From NCBI GenBank assembly GCA_003254905.1, contig QANU01041584.1:260576-324575 (forward strand): a stretch of 64,000 nucleotides of DNA, in the 5' to 3' direction. Within the stretch, counting starts at the first letter, position 1. Each line of letters starts with the position of its first letter. The DNA comes from Nissolia schottii (Eukaryota > Streptophyta > Magnoliopsida > Fabales > Fabaceae). Below the pieces are notes generated by a model. That model saw nothing but the letters and a program-made list of their open reading frames with translations, searched no databases and was not told where the DNA came from. A program made the position numbers and the translations under genes. Positions 29,012 to 41,600 of the stretch are shown in pieces.

Positions 29012-29929
29012 GTTTGTGTAACAGCCCGACTTTTTCCCTTCACTAAAATTCCGCATAATAAATAATTAAGAATATATTAATAAGAAAAGATAAAATAAAA
29101 ATAAATTAAAATTCAGGTATTAATTTTAATTCTTGTAATATTAGTTAAAAAGAATAATTTTGCGATCTCGTGGCGTCCGGTGACGTTCGAGTCGAGATTA
29201 GGCTATTATTAGAATTTAAGTATGACTCAAAGGAGTCCATAAAATACACTAATATGAAAAAAAATTCGAGAATATCTCGACAAAGATTTAAATATTAATA
29301 AGAAAAATTAATAGGTCACAACGGTATGTCCGAAATATTTTTAGGACTTCCGGACATAAATAGTTAATGAGCGAACACGACCGAAAATACACAAGGAAAA
29401 CTAAAGTCTACAGGGCCAAGGGCCCCAAATTCCCCCCCGGCCAGCCCTCACCCACGAGACCCACACACACACTTTCTTCCATTTGTTTTCCTAAGTATGT
29501 GACCTAAAGCTCCAAAGCTCCATAAAAGCTCATCCACCACCATCATCTTTTGTCTTTTATCATCTTAATTCACTCTTAAACTCATAAAGAAGACAAGCAA
29601 GTAGCAAGGCTATGAGTTTCTCTTCGCTTGGAGGAAAGAACACCAAGCTTCCATAACCCTAAACTTCCATAACCTAAGCTTATCACTTCTTGGCAAGGAG
29701 AACTCAAGCAAGCAAGCAAAGCTTAATTTCATCCTTCCTTCATCATCAAAGAGCTCTTTAGGAAGTGGGTAACTCTAGTTCCTCACCTCTTGATGGTGGA
29801 TGCTTGTTATGTGATTATGTGTGTATGTATGTGATTCTTTGGATTATGTGATTATATATGTTAGAAATTATGCTAGGGCTTAGGAAGATGATTCTGAAGG
29901 GTCTTGTGACCTGGACTAGATAGGATTAT

Positions 29930-32900
29930 TGAAACACCCTAGCTAACTGCATACGCTTAAGTCGCACGCAAGCTCACTAGGTTGTTTACTACCCGGTCGG
30001 AATACCTTAGTCCTTTGTTAATTTCGCAAATAGTTGGTTAAGAAAATAAGAACCAATTTAAAACTTTCCATTTGCATTGATTAATTACAAAAATAGAGCC
30101 ATGCGTAGGAAGAACAAGTATAACAAGCGGTAAGGCCTTTGGGCTTAGCGGATAACAGTATAGTGATAAGGCATAAAATATACATACATTTAGTCCATCA
30201 AAAGATCATGAAATTATAATTATCATAAGTAAGTACAAATAGCATATACATAATCCGAAAGTATCATACCCATAATCCAAAATACAAAATATCAAAATGC
30301 AAGGGCTACTGGAATACTACTCAGCAGGCCCTTGATCAAAATCCCAGTATCCAGCTGTCTCTGGGCAAACATCCTGACATGACCGCTCATGACTCCTCGG
30401 TCTGCTCGTCCGCGTCCTCGTAGTATGAGTCGTCATATGTGCCTGAAGTCATAAGGCAGTGGGAGTGAGAACGGTAGGTTCTCAGTGTGAATAACTTTAG
30501 CTCCTGTGGATCTCGTGTCACATTAGGTCGGACTTTAGGCCGCTCAGAGATTTCCAAGTGTGCAAATATACTAACATCCTACTGATTATTATCTGGCCTA
30601 AGTTCTGAACGGCTTTATCTACATTACTAGGTGATAGGGGAACTACTCTTGCTTACTATGTTCTCGTGCTTATTAACATTACGTGTACATACATAGCCGT
30701 CTCGAGCGTTCTCTTGACGGTAGTTACAGAATAACGGTTACATATAATAGTGCGCAGCAGAATGAACATGCTTTTGGAATATATGTTATTTCCACCATAG
30801 CATTGCCCTCTTTCGACCCTGCTATGACGAAATAACCTCGCACCCCCAGTGTAGGCCCTCTTTCGACCTTCCTGCGGTGGGCTTCCACCTGCCGCGTGTC
30901 CTCTCTGACCCATCGGCAGTGGGCGGATATTGTACCCCCACCTAGCATTGCCCTCTTTCGACCGTGCTAGGCGTGATAACCGCACACCTTGCAGGGATGC
31001 CATATCGACACCACCTGTGGCGGGCTTCCATCTTCAGTATGTCCCTCGGACCTACTGAAATGGGCTTGTTATTTGGCTCTCGTGATCACGGCCTCAGAGT
31101 TTTCAGCAGCATTTCAGAATTTCACTTCTTTTCAGTACTTGCAGCATGTCATGACTTGTTTCCTATTGTTCACTTCGTAATCTTTACTTATCTCCTACTT
31201 ACTTCAAATTCTTTAACTTTTCTTATCATAAAATGCATGGAATGCACATACTTCACATATTCTAACTATCAAAATCCTATCTAGTCCAGGTCACAGGACC
31301 CTTCAGAATCACTCCTAAGTCCTAACCAAACTTCTAACATACATACACATACATGCTTAGAAACATAACATGTTCATAGAGCATAACATAACATTTCTAA
31401 CATAACATGTTCATAGAGCATACAAGCACATAAACACATACAAGCAAACATAAGCCACCAAGGGGTGACCAAGCCAAGTGTACCCAAAAACTGTTTTTCG
31501 TTAGAATTTTTAATCAACCGTTGACCGATGGACTCAAAGCTTGACCCTAAAGTTTTTCATAGTTCTGAACCCACTTTTTATGAAAACAAACCCAGATTTT
31601 TAATTTCCTTACCCGAAATTACAGTTTTGCCCTTTTTGATCAAAATGCCATTTTTGTCCATAAAAACCGATTTTTCTTTGGAATTTTATTTCTCCATAAC
31701 CCAATGGACTCAAGACTTGACCCTAAGGTTTTTAATACCTCTGAACCCATTTTTCATGATAATAAACCCAGATTTTTAGTCCAAATACCCGAAATTCCCG
31801 AAATGACCATTTTGCCCTTTTTATGCCAAAAATCCAATTTTTGCTCTATGTCACCTTTCCTCAAAACTCTTCCATGTACAACCCTAAAACATTTTCCACA
31901 TATTCCAGCCTTTATAAATCACTTATTATCATCTTCAAATCACATTCATCTAAAACAAATCATTAATAATGCAAGTAAATTCATTTTTAAGCCTAAAACA
32001 CATATTATGTGCATTTTCTCATAAATCACATAAACATGCAAAAAGGCATAGAACCATCAAGGAATGGTTTTAGTGAGTTTACCCACAAATCTTAACAATC
32101 AAAAATATATTTATCCTAATCAAATCATTAGCAACACATGCAAGTTCATTTCAAGGCATAAAACACATAAACATAAACACACATAACACACATAATCATC
32201 CACAAGCTCAAGAGCATTAGGGAGTGAGTAAAAGCTTAAGTTACCCACTTCCAAAGAGTCCTTGGTTGGTGGTGTGAGTGTTGACAAGAAGCCTCCAAAG
32301 TGTTGGAGCACCACTTGTTTGCTTCCTTGATGATGTGCTTGTGTTCTTGAGGAGTGGCTTGAGTTTTCCAGAGGGAACAAGATGAGGGCTCTCCTCTAGA
32401 TTTTTAGTGGAAGAAATGAGAATGAGATGAGGGAACTTGGGGCTTGTGGGGTTCGGTTTTGGAGAGGAAAATGGTAGCAAAATGCTTGTTTTTCTTTAGC
32501 AACAAGGTGGTGTTCTTGTTGTTGGCTTGAAGAATGGCTATGGAGTTTGAAGGAGATGAGAATTTTTGGAGAGAAATGGGAGAGAGAGTTCGGCCAAGGA
32601 GCTGAATGGAAGAAGAGAAATTGCTAATTTTGGAATTTAATTAAAAAGGTGAATAGTGGAAGGTATGGTTATGAGTTGATGAGGTATGGTTGATTGACCT
32701 TTGGAAGCTTGATTTAGGGAGTGTGTTTTTGACTAAATTTCCTTCACATAACCGTGTAGCCCATCTCCATTCTGCTGAGGAGGTTTTAATTTCTCCCAGT
32801 CCCGGTTCGCTCGTGTTTTATCGCTCGCAGTCTCGGTGCGTTGCGCACGGTCGTCCGAAAAATATTCCGTTTGAACCGCCGCGATTCTCTAATTCCCACC

Positions 32901-33164
32901 TACCTCAGGGTATTAATGGTTGGAGGTGTTCGCTAATTTTTCTCTGGGAGATTATTTTCACGTACACCGTTTTGCGTGCCAAATTTCATCGGTAACGATG
33001 GCTGTTCGGTTGTCCGCCGAATTTTCTACCGCGACACGTCTAAGTTCCTAGGGATATTTTAACTAAAAATTTTCTGCCTCAATTCTCTAATCATGATTAA
33101 AAATTAATTAATCATTTATATTTTTCGAATATTTCTCTAAAGAAAAAAAAATCGGGATGTTACA
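29930..33164 (-). mobile_element. Inner LTR-type element of the same family, minus orientation
   Basis: Read on the minus strand it starts TGTAACATCCCGAT (33164) and ends GGTGTTTCA (29930). It is flanked by a perfect 5-bp duplication ATTAT (29925-29929 and 33165-33169) inside the outer element. It is 3235 bp long. Its 3' portion (about 29930-31330) matches the outer element in reverse complement, while its 5' portion is largely unrelated apart from the terminus. An internal 176-bp tandem duplication lies at about 31526-31880. No coding domains were seen. Confidence 0.8.
31526..31880. repeat. 176-bp tandem duplication inside the inner LTR
   Basis: Two diverged units begin atggactcaaagcttgaccc (31528) and atggactcaagacttgaccc (31704). 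Both contain a gaacccatttt..atgataa..aaacccagattttta pattern. Confidence 0.8.
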
Positions 33165-33175
33165 ATTATTATGTG

Positions 33176-33663
33176 TGGAATATGTGTAAAAAGCTCAAGC
33201 AGGTTCCATGGGAAAAGAGAAAGAAAATGGGAGAAAACGATGCATTCTGTTTTCAGTTTCGCCCAGTAACCGCTGAGCGGTCCCAAGCGCCGCTGAGTGG
33301 AATGCATCGATGTTTTTCAAATGTGAATTCCAGAGCGCTGAGCGGAAGGCGGTTACCGCTGAGCGGTCTGCAGTCCACGTGGATAAGGATAAGGATGGAA
33401 AGACATTTTTCTTAAAGGATAAGGCGGTGGAGATATTTTCGAAAAGTTGTCAGACCGCTGAGCGATGGGATTCTTACCGCTGAGCGATAAGATTCCTACA
33501 GCTGAGCGGACATGTTTTCAGCGCTGAGCGCGAGAAGCTCAGACTGCTGAGCGGACAGTAGTTTCGCTGAGCGGCCTGAGACCAGAATGTTTTATGGAAA
33601 CTATCTTGAGGGGCATAGTCTAACACTCAATGTTGTAGCTATGATTGATATCTGGAATATGTG
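33176..33663 (+). repeat. Block with ten gctgag(c/t)g motifs in the outer LTR
   Basis: Between two copies of an 11-bp direct repeat TGGAATATGTG (33176-33186 and 33653-33663) lies a segment with ten occurrences of GCTGAG(C/T)G in about 300 bp (roughly 33270-33575). Several are extended to the palindrome ccgctgagcgg or accgctgagcggt. Spacing is irregular, so it is not a simple tandem array. The homologous stretch of the inner element lacks this block. Confidence 0.85.
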
Positions 33664-35073
33664 AAGTATATGTAGTATGTGACTTAATGTGTAGCATTCC
33701 ATCCATTCATGATAAGGCAAGTTTAAAGGATTAGAAATAATTATGAGATAAGTAAAGATTCTGAAATGAAACATAGGAAACAAGTGATGACATGCTGCAG
33801 GTACAGAAAGCAAGAGATGCTGAATTACTGCTGAAAAATGCTGAAACTGCTGAATGAAAATAAATGCTGAAAAGGCCGTGATCACGAGAGCCAAACCATG
33901 ATCCCACTTCAGGAGGTCAAAGAAGCATTCTGAATGTGGAAGCCCGCCACAGGTGGTGTCGATATGGCATACCTGGAGGTGTGCGGTTACCACGCCTAAC
34001 ATTGTCGAAAGGGGGCAAGCTAAGGTGGGGGTACAATATCTGCCCACTGCCGAGGGGTCCCGAGGGGGCACACGGCAGGTGGAAGCCCACCGCAGGGGTC
34101 AACAGAGGACCACCTGGAGGTGCGGGGTTATTCCGTCATAGTATTGTCAAAAGAGGGCAATGCTATGGTGGGAATAACATATATTCCAAAAGCAGGTTTA
34201 TTCTGTTATGCATATGTTCATTCTGTTAGGCATGAATATCAAGCATGTTTATTCTGTTATGTATGAATATCTGTAATGCATGATTCTGTTGTTATGTCAT
34301 TACCGTCAAGAGAACGCTCAAGACGATTATATATGTACACGAAATGTTAATAAGCACAAGAACGTAGTAAGCAAGAGTAGTTCCCATATCACTTAGTAAT
34401 GTAGATAAAACCGTTCAGAACTTAGGCCAGATAATAATCAGTAGGATGTTTAGTATACATGTTCACTTAGAAATCTCTGAGCGGCCTGAAGTCCGACCTA
34501 ACATGAGACGAAACTCAGGAACTAAAGTTATTTCCACTGAGAACCTACCGTTCTCATTCCCACTACCTTATGACTTCAGGTACTGATGATGCTTCATATT
34601 TTGAGGATGCTGACGAGCCGCCAGCAGAGCCATGAGCGGCCATGACAGGACATGGACTTAAGGATAGATGGATGTCAGGATTTTTGCCAAGGGCATACTG
34701 AGTAGTATTCCAGTAGCCCTTGCATTTTGATATTATGTATTTTGGGTTATGTTTATGGTATTTTGGAGTATGTACATGTTATGTGTATCTTACTTATTGT
34801 ATATACAACTATGTGACTGCTATGATGGACCACATGAATGTATATTGGATGCTATACTGTTATATGCTTTGTTATATTTGTTCTTTCCAACGCATGGCTC
34901 TATTTTAGTAATTATTCAATGCAAATGAAAAGTTTAAAATGGGTCCCTATTTTCTTAAGCAACTATTCTCGAAAGATAACAATGGACTAAGGTATTCCGA
35001 CCAGGTAGAAAACAACCTAGTGAGCATTGGTTACTACGTACGGGTAAATAGTTAGCTAGGGTGTTTCAGTTTG

Positions 35074-35717
35074 TCCATTAACATTTTGGTTGGTGATCTT
35101 GTGAAGGCTTGGGAAACAACCAATACCCATCATGCTCAACCTTCACCCTCCCTAAAGAACATAAAGTGGCATGCCCCCCATAGGCAACCACTTCAAGTTG
35201 AACACCAACAGGGTTTCCCGCTATAATCCTGGTCTAGTAACATGTGGCAGAGTCTTCAGAGATTCCGCTGAAAAATGGATCCTTGTCTTTGTTGCTCAAA
35301 TCAACCATAATTCTGCTATCATGGCCGAGCTCTAAGCTATTTTCATGGGCCTTAAATTAGCTTGGAACAATGGCATTCGAAAGCTTACAATTGAGAGTGA
35401 CTCCATGACTTGCATCTCTCTCACCTAGAACAACAACCCTTCTCATCCTTACTTTGGTAGAATTGTGAGAATGATCATCTAGTGGATCAACAAAGACTGG
35501 ATCATCTTTTTCACCCACACTCGTGAAGCCAACTCTATGGCAAATGGGTTGGCTAACAGAGCCATTGATCGAAATATTAGCTTATGCACCTGAGAGGCTG
35601 AGACCATCCTCCCTCTCATGTCTCAAGCTTAGTTATCCATGATGTTGTAGGGGTTTTGTTGCCTGTTTAGTTTCATCTTATTTGTATTCTTCTTTGTGGC
35701 CTTCAGGCCTCTAAAAA
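35074..35717 (+). pseudogene. LINE RNase H remnant and 3' end
   Basis: This continues the LINE beyond the nested insertion. Fragments read MAEL then AIFMGLKLAWNNGIRK, LTIESDS (35384-35404) and THTREANSMANGLANRAI (35513-35566), the pattern of the RNase H domain at the end of plant L1 ORF2. In-frame stops interrupt it. A short poly(A) at 35713-35720 closes the element. Confidence 0.85.
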
Positions 35718-35733
35718 AAAGTGTAATAAAGTG

Positions 35734-38206
35734 TATTTTATATTTATATGGTTATAGAAAGTGACTCCTTAGATGCGATGAATCTTATATATTAATTCAA
35801 TTTCTACAGAGTTTCATATTTGTTTAGGTTGTGATCCTAGACATTTGTGATTGGACTCACTATAGTTGGTTTGTTGGTTAAACATATTTTACGGGAGGTT
35901 AATGTTTGTGGCAACTAACTTGCGAAGTAGTGATCCTTGGAAGTAGTTTCTGTGATCATTTGGCGGATCCTCCATCATGAATCCAACCCTCCCATGTGAG
36001 GACTCTCAGGGCTCTTTTGTTTTAAGGTCTTAACATGTTATTTTATTTGTCATGTAGATGTATTATGTATATATGTATTTTATAAAATTTAAACCTTTAA
36101 TCTTTTTTAGAGTTTAGTTATTACGTTAACTTGTACATAAATTTTTTACACAGTCATCTAATAAAATTTTGTCACATAAGTTGAAATAGCTGACTCTTTT
36201 ATCTCTACTTAAAAAGTCATACATTTAGAATGATTTGATTAAATGACATTGTAAATATTTTATGTTGTCCATGAATAAGAATTATAATCTTTTCTTTAAC
36301 TTATAATTATGTAATTAATTTTGTAAAATGTAAGTTTGATTTAATTAGAGGAGTCCAATTCCATATTTGTATATCGCATTCCTTCAACTAATAGAGTAAT
36401 GTTACACAACAATAATCAAGATACATTTTTTTTAAATGAAATAAAATAATATGAAAATCATTATTCATCACAAACATTATGAAAATCATATGGATTTTGC
36501 TAATAATTGCCTTTAGGACACTTGTTAAGGTATCAACAAATAATAAGTTTTCATAAAAAATGTAAAAAAAAATTGTAAAAAAAAATTGTGTTTAATGCAT
36601 TTAAAATATTAAAATCTTCAAATTATTCCACTTTTAGTCTCTTAATAAGTGCCCTTAATGATAGTTAAATCCAAATCATATTCAAATTAACTTTTTTGAA
36701 TGTTAACATTTTCTTATACAAAATATATTCGGGCATGTTCTAGAAATTTCTTTAATTTGTTATAGCCATTCATATTTCCTGCTTTACCCACTCATGCCAT
36801 GCAAGAGCTGATCTCTTAATTTGTGATGGAATCAGCATTAACGACAAATGCAACATTCCATCAAAATGCAAGTGTGGTCCTTGATTGGTACGTATCAACT
36901 TGGGTTGTGGGGACCGTATTTTTTTTGACTTTTCTACCGTTAGTAGTCGTGATTAATTTTTTTCGTAGTAATTAAATTTATACAAAGTGATAGACTGTTA
37001 GTCAGAAAATATTTTTTTAATTTCATAGGTAAGAATCGAATACCCAACCACATATAATTAAGAAACAAAATGAACTATTATCACACCACATCTGCTTTGA
37101 GACAATCTATTTCACATGGAAAATGAAAGGTCTAAATAATGAGCCATATAGTTTCCATGCATAATAAGAAATAAGAAATCTCGTACAATTATAACCATTT
37201 TTTTAGATGGTATACTTAGGATATGTAGCTGTCTATACATACCATTCAATTACTTCCCCCATTTTGTTTGGACTTTGGACACATCACATTCGTCTCTCCG
37301 TGGGATATGAAAACGAAGTTGAAATAATCTCCTAATTTATCGTAAATTAAGATTATCCATATGATTTAAAGTAGCTTAGATAAGATATAGGGATACATAA
37401 ATATATCATGTATGATTTAAGTGTCTTTGATTTATCGCCAAGTGAATAGAAAACTGATGGATGTTTCCATACATATATAATATGATTCAAGCATAATTTG
37501 TAATTACATAAGTTTAATTTATTTTTTTTGGTTTGAAGTCACACTGCAATTGTGGTGTGATTTGGTTGCTTAGTAGTGTGTGAAACCGCAATATTGAGAA
37601 GGTTTGCAATTTAAAATCATAATAACCGTGGTAAAACAATTAAGGGCAAAATTGTATTTTGAGAAGATATATACTTAGTGAGTTAAAGGGCTGCGACTCC
37701 AAGAATTAAACCGATCAATGTGTTTAAACGAGTTTGCAAGCGTATACATAACTCATGATGTGTTCATATTAATATACTAGAACGCATAGAATGGGAACAA
37801 AGGTAATTGTTAATGTGGCACTCATTCATTCAATCTCCTAGTCACTTAGGACTATGAGATGTGTCACTTGAGTTATAACTTATTGATAGTCATGTGAGAA
37901 ATATGATATGTATACTCATTTGTTACAAGACTTTGTGCTGATTCACACTCTAACCACCATTAGATGATATCTTAATATGGTGTGAATTCCATTAAGAAGT
38001 CATATAACAATAGATAGGATGCGAGTCGTCATAATGTCCCTTGCCTAGTGAGTCCAAGTAACATTATTTTTATGTGAGATTTCATGATAGAATCAAGAAT
38101 ATATTGCGAAGAAAATAACAACAGGTAGAGAAGGATAAACAACAAAGATTTTTGTATTAGTGAAGGTTGTGTCACTTACAATGAAATAAAGTTTATTAAT
38201 AGACTA
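35734..38206. other. AT-rich intergenic region, no gene seen
   Basis: About 2.5 kb between the transposon nest and an assembly gap. No ORF with recognisable homology and no clear terminal-repeat element was found. Confidence 0.6.
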
Positions 38207-38573
38207 NNNNNNNNNNNNNNNNNNNNNNNNNNNNNNNNNNNNNNNNNNNNNNNNNNNNNNNNNNNNNNNNNNNNNNNNNNNNNNNNNNNNNNNNNNNNNN
38301 NNNNNNNNNNNNNNNNNNNNNNNNNNNNNNNNNNNNNNNNNNNNNNNNNNNNNNNNNNNNNNNNNNNNNNNNNNNNNNNNNNNNNNNNNNNNNNNNNNNN
38401 NNNNNNNNNNNNNNNNNNNNNNNNNNNNNNNNNNNNNNNNNNNNNNNNNNNNNNNNNNNNNNNNNNNNNNNNNNNNNNNNNNNNNNNNNNNNNNNNNNNN
38501 NNNNNNNNNNNNNNNNNNNNNNNNNNNNNNNNNNNNNNNNNNNNNNNNNNNNNNNNNNNNNNNNNNNNNNNNN
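38207..38573. other. Assembly gap (367 N)
   Basis: A run of N that ends 73 bp before the start codon of the gene at 38647, so that gene's promoter and part of its leader are probably missing. Confidence 0.99.
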
Positions 38574-38646
38574 AAAAAGAAACGAACACAGAACAAAACC
38601 AAAAGTAGCGGGAACAAAACAAGAAGAAGAGGAAAAATAAAACAAA

Positions 38647-41600
38647 ATGGATTTCAGTTGCTCCGACGCGAGCGTTTGGAAGGAAGCGCTTTCTGCTTAC
38701 CCGTCTCGAGTACACACTCTGTCCCTCAGAAAGAAAAAACCCGATCTGGTTTCCCTCGACGAGTTCTACACCAAACAGCTCCCTTCCCTCCTTCGCCAGC
38801 GGAACCCTAACCCTTTCGTCACAACCGAAGAACTCTCCAATCTCATGCGATGGAAGCTCACGCGCGGAAAATGGAGGTCACTCACTCACTCACTAATAAT
38901 AATTGACTGTATTATTATCATTATCTTATGTTTGTTAATTTTTATTAATTAATTGTGATGATGATGTTGATGCGGGTGGTTAATGATTTTTTAGGCCGCG
39001 GCTGTTGGATTTCGTCGAGTCGCTAGACGACGCCGTTGTGAGGTGCGCGTCGCAGAACGCGTTTGAGAGCGTTCCCGATTTGGCGAAAGCGGTTACTGAG
39101 CTGAGCGCTTTGAAAGGGGTAGGCGCCGCCACTGCCTCCGCCGTTTTGGCTGCTTATGCTCCTGAGATAGCACCTTTCATGTCTGATGAGGTCCATAATT
39201 TCATTTTTTATTTTACTTTCTTAATTTTTATATTATTTACTTAGATATTAATTTTTATGCACTAAGTTTTATCTTGTCGTTTAATCGTGTGTGGTTGTAT
39301 GAAAGACTTTTGATATGGTTAGGGTAATACTCAATTGTTTTTGCTTACGTGTTAGTGCATGATTAAATGTTAATGTAAAACTATTTTTCATTGTGAGTGC
39401 ATAGAAATTATAGCCGGTTTGGATTGGCATTTTGAACAAAGTATTGTTTTTTTAACTTAAATTCTTATAGTATAGTTTTTTTTAGATAGTATTATTTTCA
39501 TTTGTAAGGTACTATAAACCGTTTATATTACCACTTTTTGTAGAAGTGAAACATTGCCAACTTTTTAAAAAAATGGTATTTTAACTTTTTTTTTTAAGTG
39601 CTTTTTTTTAAGTTGTATTTTAATACTTGCTTTCTTTAAATGAAGTGCTTTTATTTTAAACCAATCCAAATAGGCTCTTAATCTCTTATTATTATTGCAA
39701 TTTGTTTTGTGCCCTCATTTTTTGTAACGTACCAATACTACTGCTTAGGGTGGGGTTAAGGCTAAAATCATGTTGAAATGTAACTCAATGTCAATTTGCC
39801 AAACATGTTAACTGTTATTATCAACGTGTTTGGGTTTCCGTTTTGGCCTCTTAAAATCAATTTTTTGGAGGCTGAAATTGATTTTGTCATCTCCATGTCT
39901 TGTTTGGTTTTGAGTTATGATTCCCAAAATCAATTCTAGCCTCTAAAATTGATTTTTTTTTGAAGAAATGAAAAATTATTACTATATGTCAAAACCATTT
40001 TAAAATGAATTACTGAAACATCAATCGCTTTAACTAAAATCAATTTTGATGAAATCAATTTTATCAAGAATCAATTTTACAAAAGCAGATAAGACGAGTC
40101 AAAACTCTGTTTTCATCATTTGAACTATGGTTTGAGCTCTCCCAACGCCAAAACAAACATATACTAAGTAGTTATTAAGTCACATGTTTGGTTTCTTTTA
40201 ATATAGTTAACCAGTTCATAACTAAGTCTTACCAATTGTTTGAGGATAATAGTGCCTTCATAAAATATGAAGGCTTGTCTTTTGTATTAACTGTGGCTTA
40301 CGAGATTGTTGGATCTACTGCAGGCTATGGAGGCTTCTCTGGGAAACTCAAAGGATTATTCGCTGAAGCAGTATTTAAAATTCGCCGATAAATTGCAGAC
40401 CAAAGCTAAGGTAATTATTTTATGCGATTGTAATATAAAAATGTTGATATTTGTCCTTAGTGACAGGCTATGATATATCATATGCACTAATAATTCATTT
40501 TTGGGTATTTTGACCTGAATTGTGAAAATGTAGTAATGTTAGTAAAACGGTTCAGGATTCTCTCGTGGGATTCACTAATGCGTGAGTCTCATCTAATGTA
40601 AACAATGATTAGTTCTAGTACAAGAAAATTTATGTCTCTCTGTTTCATAACATCGTGCTCTCACTGATAGTGAATATCATGATTTGGGGTCCAGCCTTAT
40701 TCCTTGTCAAGGGAAAAAAAAAAAAGACAGAGAAGGCATGGAGTTACAAATAGTGAATCAATTTAAGGCAAAGTGTTGAAGTAGGTTACATGAAGGATTT
40801 GTTACGTGAAGCTTTGCACTTGAAGCTGAAAGCATTAAGGGAAAAATTCAACAGAGCGGTTTGCTATTGGATATGCAATTACCGTATTGCACGCTAAGGA
40901 GTTTCTCTAATTCGCTTAGATCGTGAAGAACCTCTATAAATAAAGGTGGTTTTCTCATTTCAGAGCATCTCAAAAAGCAGCAACATGAGCAAGTTGTGAG
41001 TTCAGAGAGGCTGAGAGTGAGAAGAAAATTAGAGTGAGTAAATCTTGAAGAGGGTAGGGTGTGGAATGATATATATACCGGGTAAATTTTGGTTTATCAT
41101 CTCTATTATTACTTGGTACTGGAATTACTAGAAAATTTAGTATTTGAATAGAAGGGTTCTCGCTAGGAAATACTATATTTACCTTTCTGGTGTGAGAATA
41201 TGGATGGGATACTTTATAATTATCTTAAACATTGTGGAACATTTTCGGAGTTTGTCTTGTGGTTTTTCCTCAGTATTTGGGAGTTTTTCATATTAAAACT
41301 CGATGTTTTTTTTCTGCTTGCTTTGCTGATATTTACTTTCGTTGCGCTGTTGGAACTGGTAAATTTAATTCTATCAGGTCTATTTGGTACTCATTGCCAC
41401 ATGGCAACATCATTTAATTTACTCTTAGAATCGATCTTCGAATGTGATAAGACAGGTACTCTACTCATATTTTCCGTGGAGGCTATGATTTGTGTTTTTC
41501 TTTTGATATTAAATTTGGCACCAACTTTAGTGGCAGAGTAATCATGCTATGACATTGGATCTTCTTTTTAATTTCTTTTAAATAAATATCTGGTGTAAAA

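Larger units (their letters stand above)
29017..35068 (+). mobile_element. Outer LTR-type element (solo LTR or LARD-like), plus orientation
   Basis: It starts TGTAACAGCCCGAC and ends GGTGTTTCA, with TG..CA termini, and is flanked by a perfect 5-bp duplication GTTTG (29012-29016 and 35069-35073) inside the LINE. Without the inner element (29930-33164 plus one ATTAT) it is about 2.8 kb. No gag, pol, primer-binding site or second internal TGTAACA terminus was seen, so it looks like a single long LTR. Plant Ty3/gypsy elements of the Tekay/Del kind can have LTRs this long, but the lineage is a guess. Confidence 0.8.
24963..35733 (+). mobile_element. L1-type LINE, split by nested LTR elements
   Basis: The element runs 24979-35717 and is flanked by a 16-bp repeat AAAGTGTAATAAAGTG at 24963-24978 and 35718-35733. 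It ends in a short poly(A). Removing the nested insertion (29017-35068 plus one 5-bp duplication) leaves about 4.7 kb. Conceptual translation with many stops and frameshifts shows, in order, an ORF1 DUF4283-like region, the C-terminal part of an AP endonuclease, reverse transcriptase, a zf-RVT-like segment and RNase H. It is no longer coding. The long duplication and poly(A) tail are hallmarks of target-primed reverse transcription. Confidence 0.9.

Noticed and set aside
33270..33575. Gctgagcg repeats as a CRISPR-like array
   Set aside because: Motifs are too short and irregularly spaced, and this is a plant nuclear LTR.
38176..38715. Long minus-strand ORF across the N gap
   Set aside because: Most codons are N, so the open frame is an artefact of the gap.
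41200..41541. 113-codon hydrophobic ORF in an intron
   Set aside because: No family recognised, T-rich composition gives chance hydrophobic codons, and it sits in an intron of a well-supported gene.
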